Shown: positions 17,562 to 26,576, numbered from the stretch's first letter. The stretch is 64,000 nucleotides of DNA from Streptomyces sp. AP-93 (GCF_022808175.1 NZ_JALGBX010000002.1:1-64000); one strand, 5' to 3'. A program made the numbers and translations. The notes: generated from the sequence alone by a model not told the origin.

Positions 17562-18553
17562 CAGCCCCCTCGTCGGATTCCGGCACGACCGGTACATCCG
17601 GCACGTCCGGTACGTCCGGTACGCCCCCCACCGCCGCCTCGGCGGTCCGGATCGCCATCCCCGGCGGGCGAGAAGTGACGCACCGGGACGTCGCGGCCAA
17701 CGGGGCGCGGTTCCACGTCGCCGAGCTGGGTGACGGCCCGCTGGTGCTGCTCCTGCACGGGTTCCCTCAGTTCTGGTGGACGTGGCGGCACCAGATGACC
17801 GCCATCGCCGACGCGGGCTACCGGGCGGTCGCGATGGACCTGCGCGGGGTGGGCGGCAGCGACCGCACCCCGCGCGGCTACGACCCGGCCAACCTGGCGC
17901 TCGACATCACCGGGGTCGTACGGTCCCTCGGCGAGCCCGACGCCGCCCTCGTCGGGCACGACCTGGGCGGTTACCTCGCCTGGACGGCGGCGGTGATGCG
18001 GCCGAAGCTGGTGCGCCGGCTGGTGGTGTCCTCGATGCCGCACCCGCGCCGCTGGCGCTCCGCGATGCTGTCCGACTTCGGGCAGACCCGTGCCAGTTCG
18101 CACATCTGGGGCTTCCAGCGGCCGTTCGTGCCCGAGCGTCAGCTCGTCGCCGACGACGGGGCGCTCGTCGGCGAACTGATCCGGGACTGGTCGGGCCCGC
18201 GGCTTCCCGAGGAGGACGACATCGCGGTCTACCAGCGTGCGATGTGCATCCCCTCCACCGCGCACTGCTCGGTCGAGCCGTACCGCTGGATGATGCGGTC
18301 CATGGCCCGGCCCGACGGCCTGCAGTTCAACCGGCGCATGAAGCGGCCGGTGCGGGTGCCGACACTGCACCTGCACGGCTCGCTCGATCCGGTGATGCGG
18401 ACGCGGAGTGCGGCGGGGTCCGGGCAGTACGTCGAAGCCCCGTACCGCTGGCGGCTCTTCGACGGACTCGGGCACTTCCCGCACGAGGAGGACCCGGCGG
18501 CGTTCTCGACCGAGCTGGTCAACTGGCTGAAGGATCCCGAGCCGGACCGCTGA
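17558..18553 (+). CDS. Alpha/beta-fold hydrolase, epoxide-hydrolase type
   Basis: A 331-residue cytoplasmic hydrolase. The oxyanion segment HGFPQFWWTWRHQM, the nucleophile elbow GHDLGGYLAW with Asp as nucleophile, and the C-terminal GLGHFPHEE with the catalytic His are all visible, the pattern of epoxide hydrolases rather than serine esterases. The N-terminus has a short TSG/SGT repeat (about residues 7-18) from repeated ACGTCCGGT units. It is translationally coupled to the holin-like gene. The natural substrate cannot be told. Confidence 0.88.
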   Translation: MTAPSSDSGTTGTSGTSGTSGTPPTAASAVRIAIPGGREVTHRDVAANGARFHVAELGDGPLVLLLHGFPQFWWTWRHQMTAIADAGYRAVAMDLRGVGGSDRTPRGYDPANLALDITGVVRSLGEPDAALVGHDLGGYLAWTAAVMRPKLVRRLVVSSMPHPRRWRSAMLSDFGQTRASSHIWGFQRPFVPERQLVADDGALVGELIRDWSGPRLPEEDDIAVYQRAMCIPSTAHCSVEPYRWMMRSMARPDGLQFNRRMKRPVRVPTLHLHGSLDPVMRTRSAAGSGQYVEAPYRWRLFDGLGHFPHEEDPAAFSTELVNWLKDPEPDR

Positions 18554-18671
18554 GCCGGACCGCCGAGCCGGACCGTCGCTTATATGACAAGCATTCAATT
18601 GCCTGGCGCATAGGCCAATTGGCCGCCCGGAACACGATTACCGACCTTGGGCCCCGGGCACAGCTCGGAGT

Positions 18672-18848
18672 ATGGGCTGGACGCACGACTACGGTGACAC
18701 CGCACACGAACGCCGCTCGACGGTCACGCCGGGCACGCACAGGGGGCAGGGCCGCGAAGGCCACGACGACCCCCGACTCGGGATTCCGCGCATTCTGCGC
18801 CGGCGGGCCCGCTGGGTCTCCGCCCGGCTCAGGCACCAGCGTACGTAG
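18672..18848 (+). CDS. Small Arg-rich protein (58 residues), candidate
   Basis: An ATG at 18672 opens a 58-codon frame with G or C at most third positions, much higher than expected by chance, ending in TAG at 18846-18848. The product is polar in front (MGWTHDYGDTAHERR) and ends in an amphipathic basic stretch RILRRRARWVSARLRHQR. The GGAG before the ATG is only one base away, a poor ribosome site. It occupies the otherwise empty gap between the hydrolase and the protease. Function unknown. Confidence 0.45.
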   Translation: MGWTHDYGDTAHERRSTVTPGTHRGQGREGHDDPRLGIPRILRRRARWVSARLRHQRT

Positions 18849-18904
18849 GCAGGGGCCCGGCAGGGGTTCCGAAGGCCGTCAGGGCACGGGCCCGGCCGGC
18901 AGCG

Positions 18905-18932
18905 CTACGGGAGCCCCTCAAGGCTCCCGTAG
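18905..18932. terminator. Bidirectional terminator between convergent genes
   Basis: CTACGGGAGCC and GGCTCCCGTAG pair perfectly (11 bp, CCTCAA loop) immediately next to the stop of the leftward protease gene. Confidence 0.8.
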
Positions 18933-18935
18933 GGC

Positions 18936-20147
18936 TCAGATGGCGCAGCCCTGGCTGTCGACCCGCCGGTTCGCCGTCTGGCCGATCCGGATGTCGTCGC
19001 GGATCTCGTCCGTGGTCAGGGCGTAACCGGTGTTGGGGTCGTCGAGGGACTTCGCGAAGACGACCCCGTACACCTTGCCCTCGGGCGTCAGCAGCGGGCC
19101 GCCGGAGTTGCCCTGGCGGACCGTCGCGTACAGGGAGTAGACGTCCCGTCGCACGGTTCCGCGGTGGTAGATGTCCGGGCCGTTGGCGTTGATCCGGCCG
19201 CGGACGCGTGCCGAGCGGACGTCGTACGCGCCGTTCTCCGGGAAGCCCGCGACGATGGCGTCGCTGCCGCTCGCCGCGTCCTTGTCGGTGAACTCCAGCG
19301 CCGGCGCCTTCAGCTTGGGCACGTCCAGGACGGCGATGTCGCGCTCCCAGTCGTAGAGCACGACCTTGCCGTCGTAGAGCTTGCCCTCGCCGCCGACCTG
19401 CACGGTCGGTTCGCCGACCCCGCCGACCACGTGCGCGTTGGTCATCACCTTGCCCGGCGCGAAGACGAAGCCGGTGCCCTCCAGCACCTTGCTGCACGCG
19501 GGCGCCGTGCCGACGACCTTCACGATCGACTGCTTGGCGTAGTCGGCGACGGAGCTGCGCGCGAGCAGCGGGTCCGGCGGCTTGACCTCGGTGATCGGCT
19601 CGTTGGAGAACGGGCTGAAGACCTGCGGGAAGCCGTTGCGGGCCAGGGTGGAGCTGAAGTCCGAGAACCAGGTGTTCGCCTGCGCGGGAAGGACCCGCGA
19701 GACGCCGAAGAGCACCTTGGAGTTGCGGACTTCCTTGCCCAGCGTGGGAATCGACGTGCCGGCGACCATGGACCCGATCAGCCAGGCCACCAGCAGCATC
19801 GCGACCACGTTCACCAGGGCGCCGCCCGTCGCGTCCAGCGCGCGGGCCGGGGACCACGTGATGTGGCGCCGGAGCTTGTTGCCCAGATGGGTGGTCAGCG
19901 CCTGGCCGATCGAGGCACAGATGATGATCACGACCACGGCGATGATGACGACCGTGGTGGACACCTGGGTGCCGTTGTCGGTGACCCGGTCCCAGATCAG
20001 CGGCAGCAGGGACACGGCGACGAGACCACCGCCGAGGAAGCCGATCACCGACAGGATGCCGACGACGAACCCCTGGCGGTAGCCGACGATCGCGAACCAT
20101 ACGGCGGCGAGCAGCAACAGGATGTCCAGCACGTTCACAGGGCTCAC
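18936..20147 (-). CDS. MarP-family membrane serine protease (CvpA plus trypsin-like domains)
   Basis: A 403-residue protein. Four hydrophobic helices form a CvpA/colicin-V-like membrane domain (about residues 1-125). A periplasm-facing trypsin-like domain follows, with the triad in TNAHVV (His), ERDIAVL (Asp) and GNSGGPL (Ser). MarP-type proteases of actinobacteria act outside the membrane in acid and oxidative stress. The start is GTG 20147, 4 bases after the Nudix stop; GTG 20138 (VNVLDILL) is an alternative. It forms an operon with the Nudix gene. Confidence 0.9.
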   Translation of the reverse strand: MSPVNVLDILLLLAAVWFAIVGYRQGFVVGILSVIGFLGGGLVAVSLLPLIWDRVTDNGTQVSTTVVIIAVVVIIICASIGQALTTHLGNKLRRHITWSPARALDATGGALVNVVAMLLVAWLIGSMVAGTSIPTLGKEVRNSKVLFGVSRVLPAQANTWFSDFSSTLARNGFPQVFSPFSNEPITEVKPPDPLLARSSVADYAKQSIVKVVGTAPACSKVLEGTGFVFAPGKVMTNAHVVGGVGEPTVQVGGEGKLYDGKVVLYDWERDIAVLDVPKLKAPALEFTDKDAASGSDAIVAGFPENGAYDVRSARVRGRINANGPDIYHRGTVRRDVYSLYATVRQGNSGGPLLTPEGKVYGVVFAKSLDDPNTGYALTTDEIRDDIRIGQTANRRVDSQGCAI

Positions 20148-20151
20148 CGTC

Positions 20152-20922
20152 TCATGCGCGCCAGTCGAGCGGGACTTCCCGGGACCGGTCCCAGGGGCGC
20201 TCCCAGCCGGCGAAGTGCAGGATCCGGTCGATCACCCCGGCGGTGAAACCCCAGACCAGAGCCGATTCCACGGTGAAGGCCGGGCCCTGGAAGCCGCCGG
20301 GGTGCACGACGGTGACCCGGTGCTCGGGATCCGTGAGATCGGCCACGGGCACCGTGAAGACGCGGGCGGTCTCGGCCGGGTCGACCACGCCGACCGGGCT
20401 GGGGGCGCGCCACCAGCCGAGCACCGGGGTCACGACGAACTCGCTGACCGGGATGTAGAGCGGCGGCAGCACCCCGAAGAGCTGGACCCCGGCGGGATCC
20501 AGCCCGGTCTCCTCCTCGGCCTCGCGCAGCGCGGCGCGCAGCGGGCCGGTGGTGTGCGGGTCGCCGTCCTCGGGGTCGAGGGCGCCGCCGGGGAAGGAGG
20601 GCTGGCCGGGGTGCGAGCGCAGGGTGCCGGCGCGTTCCATCAGCAGCAGCTCGGGGCCGCGGGGGCCGTCGCCGAAGAGGATCAGTACGGCGGACTGGCG
20701 GCCGCGGCCGTCCTCCGGCGGCAGGAACCGGCTGAGCTGGGTGGGCCGGACCGTGCGGGCCGCTTCGACGACGGGGTCCAGCCAGTCGGGCAGGCCGTGG
20801 GTGCGGAGCTCTGTGCTTCCGCGCGGGCGCCGGCCGCGCTGGGTGTCGTACGGGGCCCCGTGCGCGCTGGCTGCGCCGGGCCCGGCGGTGTCCGCCCGGC
20901 GGTTCTGCGTGGCCTCTGTCAT
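20152..20922 (-). CDS. CoA-pyrophosphatase-type Nudix hydrolase
   Basis: A 256-residue Nudix enzyme. The core has SFPGGALDPEDGD, then LRAALREAEEETGLDP, giving the Nudix box glycine and REAEEETG catalytic helix with the acidic metal ligands. The LLMERAGTLRSHPGQPSFPGG stretch resembles the CoA diphosphatase (NudL/YeaB) subfamily, which cleaves CoA to phosphopantetheine and adenosine bisphosphate. The ATG at 20922 is preferred; GTG 20928 is two codons upstream. The N-terminal 40 residues are disordered. The protease gene follows directly. Confidence 0.85.
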   Translation of the reverse strand: MTEATQNRRADTAGPGAASAHGAPYDTQRGRRPRGSTELRTHGLPDWLDPVVEAARTVRPTQLSRFLPPEDGRGRQSAVLILFGDGPRGPELLLMERAGTLRSHPGQPSFPGGALDPEDGDPHTTGPLRAALREAEEETGLDPAGVQLFGVLPPLYIPVSEFVVTPVLGWWRAPSPVGVVDPAETARVFTVPVADLTDPEHRVTVVHPGGFQGPAFTVESALVWGFTAGVIDRILHFAGWERPWDRSREVPLDWRA

Positions 20923-21000
20923 CGGCACCCCTGTCCGTGCTTCTGCGTTTCCCCACCTTCCGCCAAACGCGGTGCGGGTACCGATTCGTTCCTTGCGGGT

Positions 21001-21065
21001 GCGGCTCCGCCGCCGGGGCTCCGCCCCGGACCCCGCGCCTCAAACGCCGGCGGGGCTGGATTGGG
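21001..21065. repeat. Dispersed Streptomyces stem-loop repeat, copy A
   Basis: The stem CCGGGGCTCCGCCCCGG (21013-21029) is followed by CCCCGCGCCTCAAACGCCGG and GCGGGGCTGGATT. The same arrangement recurs near 23041 and 25970 in this window. It lies between the Nudix and endonuclease III genes. Confidence 0.8.
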
Positions 21066-21094
21066 CGGGGCTGCAGGCCTGGATCTGGCGGGGC

Positions 21095-21904
21095 TCAGCC
21101 GTCCGCCGGGCCGGGCCTGGCCGGTGCCGGGAGGCCCGGGTAGTCCGGGGGCGGGCTCAGGCGCTGGCCGGGCTGGCCGCCCTTCTCGTACTTCAGGAGC
21201 TTCGCCGCCTTCTCCGGATCGGTCTCGCCCTCCCCGTAGGCCGGGCAGAGTGGTGCGATCGGGCAGGCCCCGCAGGCGGGCTTGCGGGAATGGCAGATCC
21301 GGCGGCCGTGGAAGACGACCCGGTGCGAGAGCATCGTCCACTCGCTCTTCGGGAAGATCGCGCAGATCTCCGCCTCGACCTTCTCGGGGTCCTCCTGCTC
21401 GGTCCACTTCCAGCGCCGCACCAGCCGGCCGAAGTGGGTGTCGACGGTGATCCCGGGGACGCCGAAGGCGTTGCCGAGGACCACGTTGGCCGTCTTGCGG
21501 CCCACCCCGGGGAGCGTCACCAGGTCCTCGATCCGGCCCGGCACCTCTCCGCCGAAGTTGTCGCGCAGCGCCTGTGAGAGGCCGAGCAGGGACTTGGCCT
21601 TCGCCCGGAAGAACCCGGTCGGCCGGATGATCTCCTCCAGCGCCTCCGGATCGGCTCCGGCCATGTCCTCGGGCGTCGGGTACGCGGCGAAGAGGGCCGG
21701 GGTCGTCTGGTTCACGCGCAGGTCGGTGGTCTGCGCGGACAGGACGGTGGCGACCAGCAGCTCGAAGGGGTTGCGGAAGTCGAGCTCCGGGTGCGCGTAC
21801 GGGTAGACCTCCGCCAGCTCGCGGTTGATCCTGCGTGCCCGCCGCACCATCGCCAGATGGCTCTCCGGCTTCGCCCCGGCCTTCTTGACCTTGCTCTCTG
21901 CCAT
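21095..21904 (-). CDS. nth: Endonuclease III (DNA glycosylase/AP lyase)
   Basis: A 269-residue base-excision repair enzyme removing oxidised pyrimidines and nicking the abasic site. The helix-hairpin-helix [14 protein letters not shown] contains the catalytic Lys, the downstream [11 protein letters not shown] contains the catalytic Asp, and the 4Fe-4S cluster ligands are in [17 protein letters not shown]. The C-terminus carries a Pro/Gly-rich tail. It is divergent from crp across a gap of about 400 bases. Confidence 0.95.
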   Translation of the reverse strand: MAESKVKKAGAKPESHLAMVRRARRINRELAEVYPYAHPELDFRNPFELLVATVLSAQTTDLRVNQTTPALFAAYPTPEDMAGADPEALEEIIRPTGFFRAKAKSLLGLSQALRDNFGGEVPGRIEDLVTLPGVGRKTANVVLGNAFGVPGITVDTHFGRLVRRWKWTEQEDPEKVEAEICAIFPKSEWTMLSHRVVFHGRRICHSRKPACGACPIAPLCPAYGEGETDPEKAAKLLKYEKGGQPGQRLSPPPDYPGLPAPARPGPADG

Positions 21905-22223
21905 CCCCGAAGGCTACGCCGCACAGCCCTCCGCCCGTGGCCGGACGTGAGCTCCGCCCGGCCGGGGTTTCTTGGCCGAAGTTTTGCCCTGAAGCGGGGG
22001 TGACTGCTCCGGGAGGGCTCCCACCAGGACGTGTTCGCCCACGGCTGAATTCACTGTGGTCGTCACTCCCCCGGACCCCTTGGCCTGTGCTCTCACCGGC
22101 CTGTTGGACACCCTGCAGGTCCGGGACACGGCGGCGACGACCGCCCCGGACCTCAGGTAACACCACCCCGATCGGCCTCTCGCCGCACAGCACACCCGTA
22201 CGTCCGGCATCCTTGTGATGAAC

Positions 22224-22237
22224 GTGATTGATCGCAC
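22224..22237. promoter_or_regulatory. Possible Crp-like site upstream of crp
   Basis: GTGATTGATCGCAC has the GTG-N8-CAC outline of CRP-family operators (GTGA-N6-GCAC here) and lies 65 bases before the crp start codon. One half is imperfect. Autoregulation is inferred only from position and similarity. Confidence 0.35.
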
Positions 22238-22301
22238 TGTTTGAGCCGTCCGGCAAAATGGGGGAGCGATCCCCCGGCTGGTCGACATAGGAGAGAGACT
22301 C

Positions 22302-22976
22302 GTGGACGACGTACTGCGGCGTGCCCCGCTCTTCGCGGCGCTCGATGACGAGCAGGCCGCGGAGCTCCGCGCCTCCATGGGCGAGGTGACCCTCGCACGT
22401 GGTGACGCCCTGTTCCACGAGGGCGACCCCGGTGACCGGCTCTACGTCGTCACCGAGGGCAAGGTGAAGCTTCACCGCACCTCCCCCGACGGCCGCGAGA
22501 ACATGCTGGCCGTCCTCGGCCCCGGTGAGCTGATCGGCGAGCTGTCGCTGTTCGACCCGGGCCCGCGCACCGCCACCGCCACCGCGCTGACCGAGGTCAA
22601 GCTGCTGGGTCTGGGTCACGGAGACCTCCAGCCCTGGCTGAACGCCCGGCCCGAGGTGGCGACCGCGCTGCTGCGCGCCGTCGCGCGGCGCCTGCGCAAG
22701 ACCAACGACCAGATGTCCGACCTGGTCTTCTCCGACGTTCCGGGCCGTGTGGCCCGTGCGCTCCTCGACCTGTCGCGCCGCTTCGGCGTGCAGTCGGAGG
22801 AGGGCATCCACGTCGTGCACGACCTCACGCAGGAGGAGCTGGCCCAGCTCGTCGGCGCGTCGCGCGAGACCGTGAACAAGGCACTGGCCGACTTCGCGGG
22901 ACGCGGATGGCTCCGCCTCGAGGCTCGCGCGGTGATCCTGCTGGACGTGGAGCGGCTCGCGAAGCGGTCCCGCTGA
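22302..22976 (+). CDS. crp: Crp/Fnr-family cyclic-AMP receptor regulator
   Basis: A 224-residue regulator with a cyclic-nucleotide-binding domain (about 8-120; GDRLYVVTEGKVKLHR, GELIGELSLFDPGPRTATA with the phosphate-binding cassette) and a C-terminal winged helix (TQEELAQLVGASRETVNKAL). The near-identity to Streptomyces Crp as I recall it, and the neighbour nth, support the call. Crp in Streptomyces is involved in germination and antibiotic production. The GTG at 22302 follows AGGAGAGAG. A terminator with a T-run follows. Confidence 0.93.
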   Translation: MDDVLRRAPLFAALDDEQAAELRASMGEVTLARGDALFHEGDPGDRLYVVTEGKVKLHRTSPDGRENMLAVLGPGELIGELSLFDPGPRTATATALTEVKLLGLGHGDLQPWLNARPEVATALLRAVARRLRKTNDQMSDLVFSDVPGRVARALLDLSRRFGVQSEEGIHVVHDLTQEELAQLVGASRETVNKALADFAGRGWLRLEARAVILLDVERLAKRSR

Positions 22977-22996
22977 CGCTGGTCATAGCCGTGTGA

Positions 22997-23028
22997 GGGG
23001 TCCTGCCCGGTCGGGCGGGGCCCCTTTT
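22997..23028 (+). terminator. Intrinsic terminator of crp
   Basis: GGGGTCCTGCCC pairs with GGGCGGGGCCCC (two G-T pairs), 4-base loop, followed by TTTT at 23025-23028. Confidence 0.88.
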
Positions 23029-23040
23029 CGTGTTCGTGCG

Positions 23041-23110
23041 GCGCCGTTCCGGGGGCTCTGCCCCCGCGCCCCCGCGCCTCAAACGCCGGCGTGGCTGGAT
23101 TTGGCCGCGC
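23041..23110. repeat. Dispersed Streptomyces stem-loop repeat, copy B
   Basis: GGGGGCTCTGCCCCC stem followed by CCCGCGCCTCAAACGCCGGC and GTGGCTGGATTTGG, matching copy A in order and spacing. It sits directly behind the crp terminator. Confidence 0.8.
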
Positions 23111-23190
23111 CGGGACTGCCCAGCGCCCGGATGGGAGTACACGGCGTTTTGGCCGGCGGCACGCGGCCGTTACGGAGGCACAGTAGACCC

Positions 23191-24000
23191 ATGGAGCACA
23201 GAGGTGTCGACGCGTACGGGTACTTCGAGCGCGAAGGGTCGCTCGGGCAGGTGCAGGCCGAGTTCCGGGGACTCGTCGCCGCCGTGCGGGAGCGGATCGG
23301 GGAGGCGTACGGGCAGCGGCTGCACAGCGCCTACCTGTACGGGTCCCTGCCGCGCGGGACCGCCCGGCCCGGGCGGTCCGACCTCGACCTGCTGATCGCC
23401 CTGCACCACGCGCCCGGCGAGGAGGACCGCGACACCACCGAGGCACTGGCGCGCGGCATCGACGAGGAGTTCGCGGAGATCGACGGGGTCGGGGTCCTGC
23501 TGTGCGGCAAGGACCGGCTGCTGAGCGAGCAGGAACGTTACGACCTGGGCTGGTTCCTCGCCTGCCTGTGCACCCCGCTGCTCGGCGCGGACCTGGCCGA
23601 GCACCTGCCCCGCTACCGCCCCGACGGCCTGCTCGCCCGCGAGACCAACGGCGACCTCGCCGAGCTGCTGCCCAAGGTGCGCGACCGGATCAGGGAGGCG
23701 TCCACCCCGGAGGAGTACCGCAAGCTGTGCCGCGGCGTCTCGCGGCACCTCGTACGGACCGGGTTCACCCTCGTCATGCCGCGGTGGGGCGGCTGGACCA
23801 GCGACCTCACCGAGTCGGCGGAGGTGTTCGGGCAGTACTACCCCGAGCGCGCCGACCAGATGCGCGCCGCGGCCGCCGCCGCACTGGAACCGGTCGCGGA
23901 CCCGGCCGTGCTGCGCGCCTACGTCGAGGACCTCGGGCCGTGGCTCGCGGACGAGTACGCGGCCCGGCACGGGACGAAGACGCCCCGTCCGGCGGGCTAG
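23191..24000 (+). CDS. Nucleotidyltransferase-domain protein
   Basis: A 269-residue protein with the pol-beta nucleotidyltransferase motif YGSLPRGTARPGRSDLDLLI (about 52-71), i.e. GS...G followed by SDLDL metal ligands. The remainder is helical (DUF4111-like in outline). Such proteins transfer a nucleotide to a small molecule or protein; the target is unknown. The ATG at 23191 has GGAGG about 13 bases upstream, longer than ideal. It is convergent with the hydrolase gene on its right. Confidence 0.75.
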   Translation: MEHRGVDAYGYFEREGSLGQVQAEFRGLVAAVRERIGEAYGQRLHSAYLYGSLPRGTARPGRSDLDLLIALHHAPGEEDRDTTEALARGIDEEFAEIDGVGVLLCGKDRLLSEQERYDLGWFLACLCTPLLGADLAEHLPRYRPDGLLARETNGDLAELLPKVRDRIREASTPEEYRKLCRGVSRHLVRTGFTLVMPRWGGWTSDLTESAEVFGQYYPERADQMRAAAAAALEPVADPAVLRAYVEDLGPWLADEYAARHGTKTPRPAG

Positions 24001-24043
24001 GGCCTCTTCCGGATCGTGCCCGGCCGCGCCGCCCGCGGCCCGC

Positions 24044-24889
24044 TCAGTCCGGGGCTCCGGGGATCAGCCCGTGCTCCGTCAGGTACTCCAGCTGCGCGCG
24101 TACGGACCATTCCGCGGCCGGCCACAGCGACCGGTCCACGTCCGCGTAGACGTGGGCGACGACCGCCTCGGGGGTGGTCAGGCCGTTCTCGACCGCCGTC
24201 TCGATCTGTGCGAGGCGGTGGGCCCGGTGGGCGAGGTAGAACTCCACCGCGCCCTGCGCGTCGTCCAGGACCGGTCCGTGCCCCGGGAGCACCGTGTGGA
24301 CCCCGTCGTCGACCGTCAGCGAGCGCAGCCTGCGCAGGGAGTCCAGGTAGTCGCCCAGGCGCCCGTCGGGGTGCGCGACGACCGTCGTGCCCCGCCCCAG
24401 GATCGTGTCGCCGGTCAGGACCGCCCGGTCGGCCGGCAAGTGGAAGCAGAGCGAGTCCGCGGTGTGGCCGGGCGTCGGGACCACGCGCAGTTCCAGACCG
24501 CCCGTGCGGATGACGTCCCCGGCGGCCAGGCCCTCGTCGCCCAGGCGCAGGGCCGGGTCCAGCGCGCGGACCTTCGTCCGGGTCAGCTCGGCGAAGCGGG
24601 CCGCGCCCTCCGCGTGGTCGGGGTGTCCGTGGGTGAGGAGGGTGAGCGCGACCCGCTTGCCCGCCTCCTCGGCGGCGGCGACGACCGCGCGCAGGTGTAC
24701 GTCGTCCAGCGGGCCGGGGTCGATCACCACGGCCAGGTCGGAGCCGGGCTCGGAGACGAGCCAGGTGTTGGTGCCGTCGAGGGTCATCGGGGAGGCGTTC
24801 GGCGCCAGGATGTTCACCGCGCGGGCGGTGGCGGGTCCGGAGGCGACCATTCCGCGGGGCTGGCCGGGCAGGGCGGCGGCATCGGTCAT
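24044..24889 (-). CDS. Metallo-beta-lactamase-fold hydrolase (LACTB2-like)
   Basis: A 281-residue enzyme with the metal-binding LTHGHPDHAEG (HxHxDH), PTPGHTADS, LTGDTILGRG and LPGHGPV motifs in order, and a C-terminal winged-helix-like part (TTPEAVVAHVYADVD), as in LACTB2/RNase-type members. The substrate could be RNA ends or a thioester. The ATG overlaps the upstream Nudix stop (ATGA, 24886-24889), so it is the second gene of a two-gene unit. Confidence 0.88.
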   Translation of the reverse strand: MTDAAALPGQPRGMVASGPATARAVNILAPNASPMTLDGTNTWLVSEPGSDLAVVIDPGPLDDVHLRAVVAAAEEAGKRVALTLLTHGHPDHAEGAARFAELTRTKVRALDPALRLGDEGLAAGDVIRTGGLELRVVPTPGHTADSLCFHLPADRAVLTGDTILGRGTTVVAHPDGRLGDYLDSLRRLRSLTVDDGVHTVLPGHGPVLDDAQGAVEFYLAHRAHRLAQIETAVENGLTTPEAVVAHVYADVDRSLWPAAEWSVRAQLEYLTEHGLIPGAPD

Positions 24890-25827
24890 GCGGGGGCCCC
24901 TCCGGGGTGCGCGGGGCCCGGGCCCGCGGTGCCGGGGGCCGTGAGGCGGACGCGCTTGGTGAACTCGTCATGGCCGGGCCAGCTGAGCACAAGCTCCCCG
25001 TCCGTGAGGGTGGCCTTGGCGAGGACCGGAGTCAGGTCCTGGGCGCCGGCCGCGGCGAGGGCCTCGGCGGGGCTCCCGTACGGCTCCAGGGAGCGCAGGG
25101 TGGTGATGGTGGGCGGCATCATCAGCAGCTCGCCCTTGTCGTAGCCGGCGGCGGCGTCGGCGGGGCGGATCCAGACCGTGCGGTCGGCCTCGGTGGAGGC
25201 GTTGCGGGTGCGCTGCCCTTCGGGGAGGGCCGCGACGAAGAACCAGGTGTCGTACCGGCGCGGCTCGAACTCCGGGGTGATCCAGCGGGCCCACGCGCCG
25301 AGCAGGTCGGAGCGCAGGACGAGGCCCCTGCGGTCGAGGAACTCGGCGAAGGACAGCTCACGCGCCACCAGGGCCGCGCGGGCGGCCTCCCAGTCCTCGC
25401 CGGTGGTGTCGCCGACGACGGTGTCCGCGGACTCGCCCGCGAGGAGGACCCCGGCCTCCTCGAAGGTCTCGCGGACGGCTCCGCAGACGATCGCCTGGGC
25501 GGTGGCGGGGTCGGTGCCCATCCGCTCGGCCCACTCGGCGCGGCTCGGGCCGGCCCAGCCGATGAGGTGGTCCTCGTCGCGAGGGTCCACGCCGCCGCCG
25601 GGGTACGCGTACGCGCCTCCGGCGAAGGCCATCTCGGCGCGGCGGCGCAGCATGTGCACGGCGGGGCCGTCGGGGGTGTCGCGCAGCAGCATCACGGTGG
25701 CGGCGCGCCTGGGTTCCACCGGGGTGAGGGCGCCGTCCGCGAGGGCGCGGATCCGGTCGGGCCACTCCGGCGGGTACCACTGACCTCCGGCGGAGGTCTC
25801 TTGCTGACCGTACTGACCATTCGGCAT
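24886..25827 (-). CDS. Nudix hydrolase (NUDT19-like)
   Basis: A 313-residue protein with AYPGGGVDPRDED, a spacer, then AVRETFEEAGVLLAGE, the split Nudix box of the long NUDT19-type enzymes that act on acyl-CoA or CoA. The N-terminal MLRRRAEMAFAGGAYAYPGG is typical of that group. It is the first gene of the operon with the metallo-beta-lactamase-fold gene and starts at the ATG at 25827. Confidence 0.85.
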   Translation of the reverse strand: MPNGQYGQQETSAGGQWYPPEWPDRIRALADGALTPVEPRRAATVMLLRDTPDGPAVHMLRRRAEMAFAGGAYAYPGGGVDPRDEDHLIGWAGPSRAEWAERMGTDPATAQAIVCGAVRETFEEAGVLLAGESADTVVGDTTGEDWEAARAALVARELSFAEFLDRRGLVLRSDLLGAWARWITPEFEPRRYDTWFFVAALPEGQRTRNASTEADRTVWIRPADAAAGYDKGELLMMPPTITTLRSLEPYGSPAEALAAAGAQDLTPVLAKATLTDGELVLSWPGHDEFTKRVRLTAPGTAGPGPAHPGGAPA

Positions 25828-25968
25828 GGCGGGATGCTACGGGCATCCGGGCCGATGTTCGAGGGGTGCCCTTGTTGCACACGCTGCGGGGGGCTGCGGA
25901 TGTGTCGCTGCGCGGGGCGGACTCCCCTACCCGCCCTTCCACCGTTCCCCGGGCGCTGCCCGGACCCT

Positions 25969-26018
25969 TCTGGGGCTCCGCCCCAGACCCCGGTCCTCAA
26001 ACGCCGGACGGCTGAAGA
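25969..26018. repeat. Dispersed Streptomyces stem-loop repeat, copy C
   Basis: CTGGGGCTCCGCCCCAG (25970-25986) followed by ACCCCGGTCCTCAAACGCCGG and a shortened tail. Same plan as the copies near 21001 and 23041. Confidence 0.78.
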
Positions 26019-26022
26019 GACG

Positions 26023-26068
26023 CCGGAGGGGCTGGAGCCGCCCTACGGGCAGGCTCCAGCCCCTCCGG
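26023..26068 (-). terminator. Terminator of the ridA-like unit
   Basis: CCGGAGGGGCTGGAGCC and GGCTCCAGCCCCTCCGG form a perfect 17-bp stem around a 12-base loop, 35 bases beyond the RidA stop. Confidence 0.88.
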
Positions 26069-26102
26069 GGCAGACGTCCGGCCCCTCGGGGCGGCGCTGG
26101 GA

Positions 26103-26576
26103 TCAGGCTCCCGGGACCAGCTCGACCTGGATCTCGATCTCGACGGGGGCGTCCAGCGGGAGGACCGCCACGCCGACCGCGCTGCGGGCGTGGACGCCCT
26201 TGTCGCCGAGGACGGCGCCCAGCAGCTCGCTCGCGCCGTTCAACACGCCCGGCTGGGCCGTGAAGTCGGGGGCGGAGGCGATGAAGCCCACCACCTTCAC
26301 GACGCGCGCGATCTTGTCGAGGTCGCCGACGACGGACTTCACCGCGGCCAGCGCGTTCAGCGCGCAGGTCGCGGCCAGTTCCTTGGCCTGCTCCGCCGAG
26401 ACCTCGGCGCCGACCTTGCCGGTGACCGGCAGGTTGCCCTTGACCATCGGGAGCTGACCCGCGGTGTACACGTAGGCACCCGACCGGACGGCCGGCTGGT
26501 ACGTGGCCAGCGGCGGGACGACCTCGGGGAGGGTCAGGCCGAGTTCGGCCAGCTTCGCCTCGACGACTCCGCTCAT
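26103..26576 (-). CDS. RidA family (YjgF/YER057c/UK114) protein
   Basis: A 157-residue protein of the RidA superfamily, which hydrolyses reactive enamine/imine intermediates. The YTAGQLPMVKG stretch and the trimer-core pattern are visible. The usual C-terminal Arg of active RidA is not obvious: the end reads VGVAVLPLDAPVEIEIQVEL, so it may belong to a Rid subgroup with another role. It overlaps the DUF4177 gene in an ATGA (26573-26576). Confidence 0.88.
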   Translation of the reverse strand: MSGVVEAKLAELGLTLPEVVPPLATYQPAVRSGAYVYTAGQLPMVKGNLPVTGKVGAEVSAEQAKELAATCALNALAAVKSVVGDLDKIARVVKVVGFIASAPDFTAQPGVLNGASELLGAVLGDKGVHARSAVGVAVLPLDAPVEIEIQVELVPGA

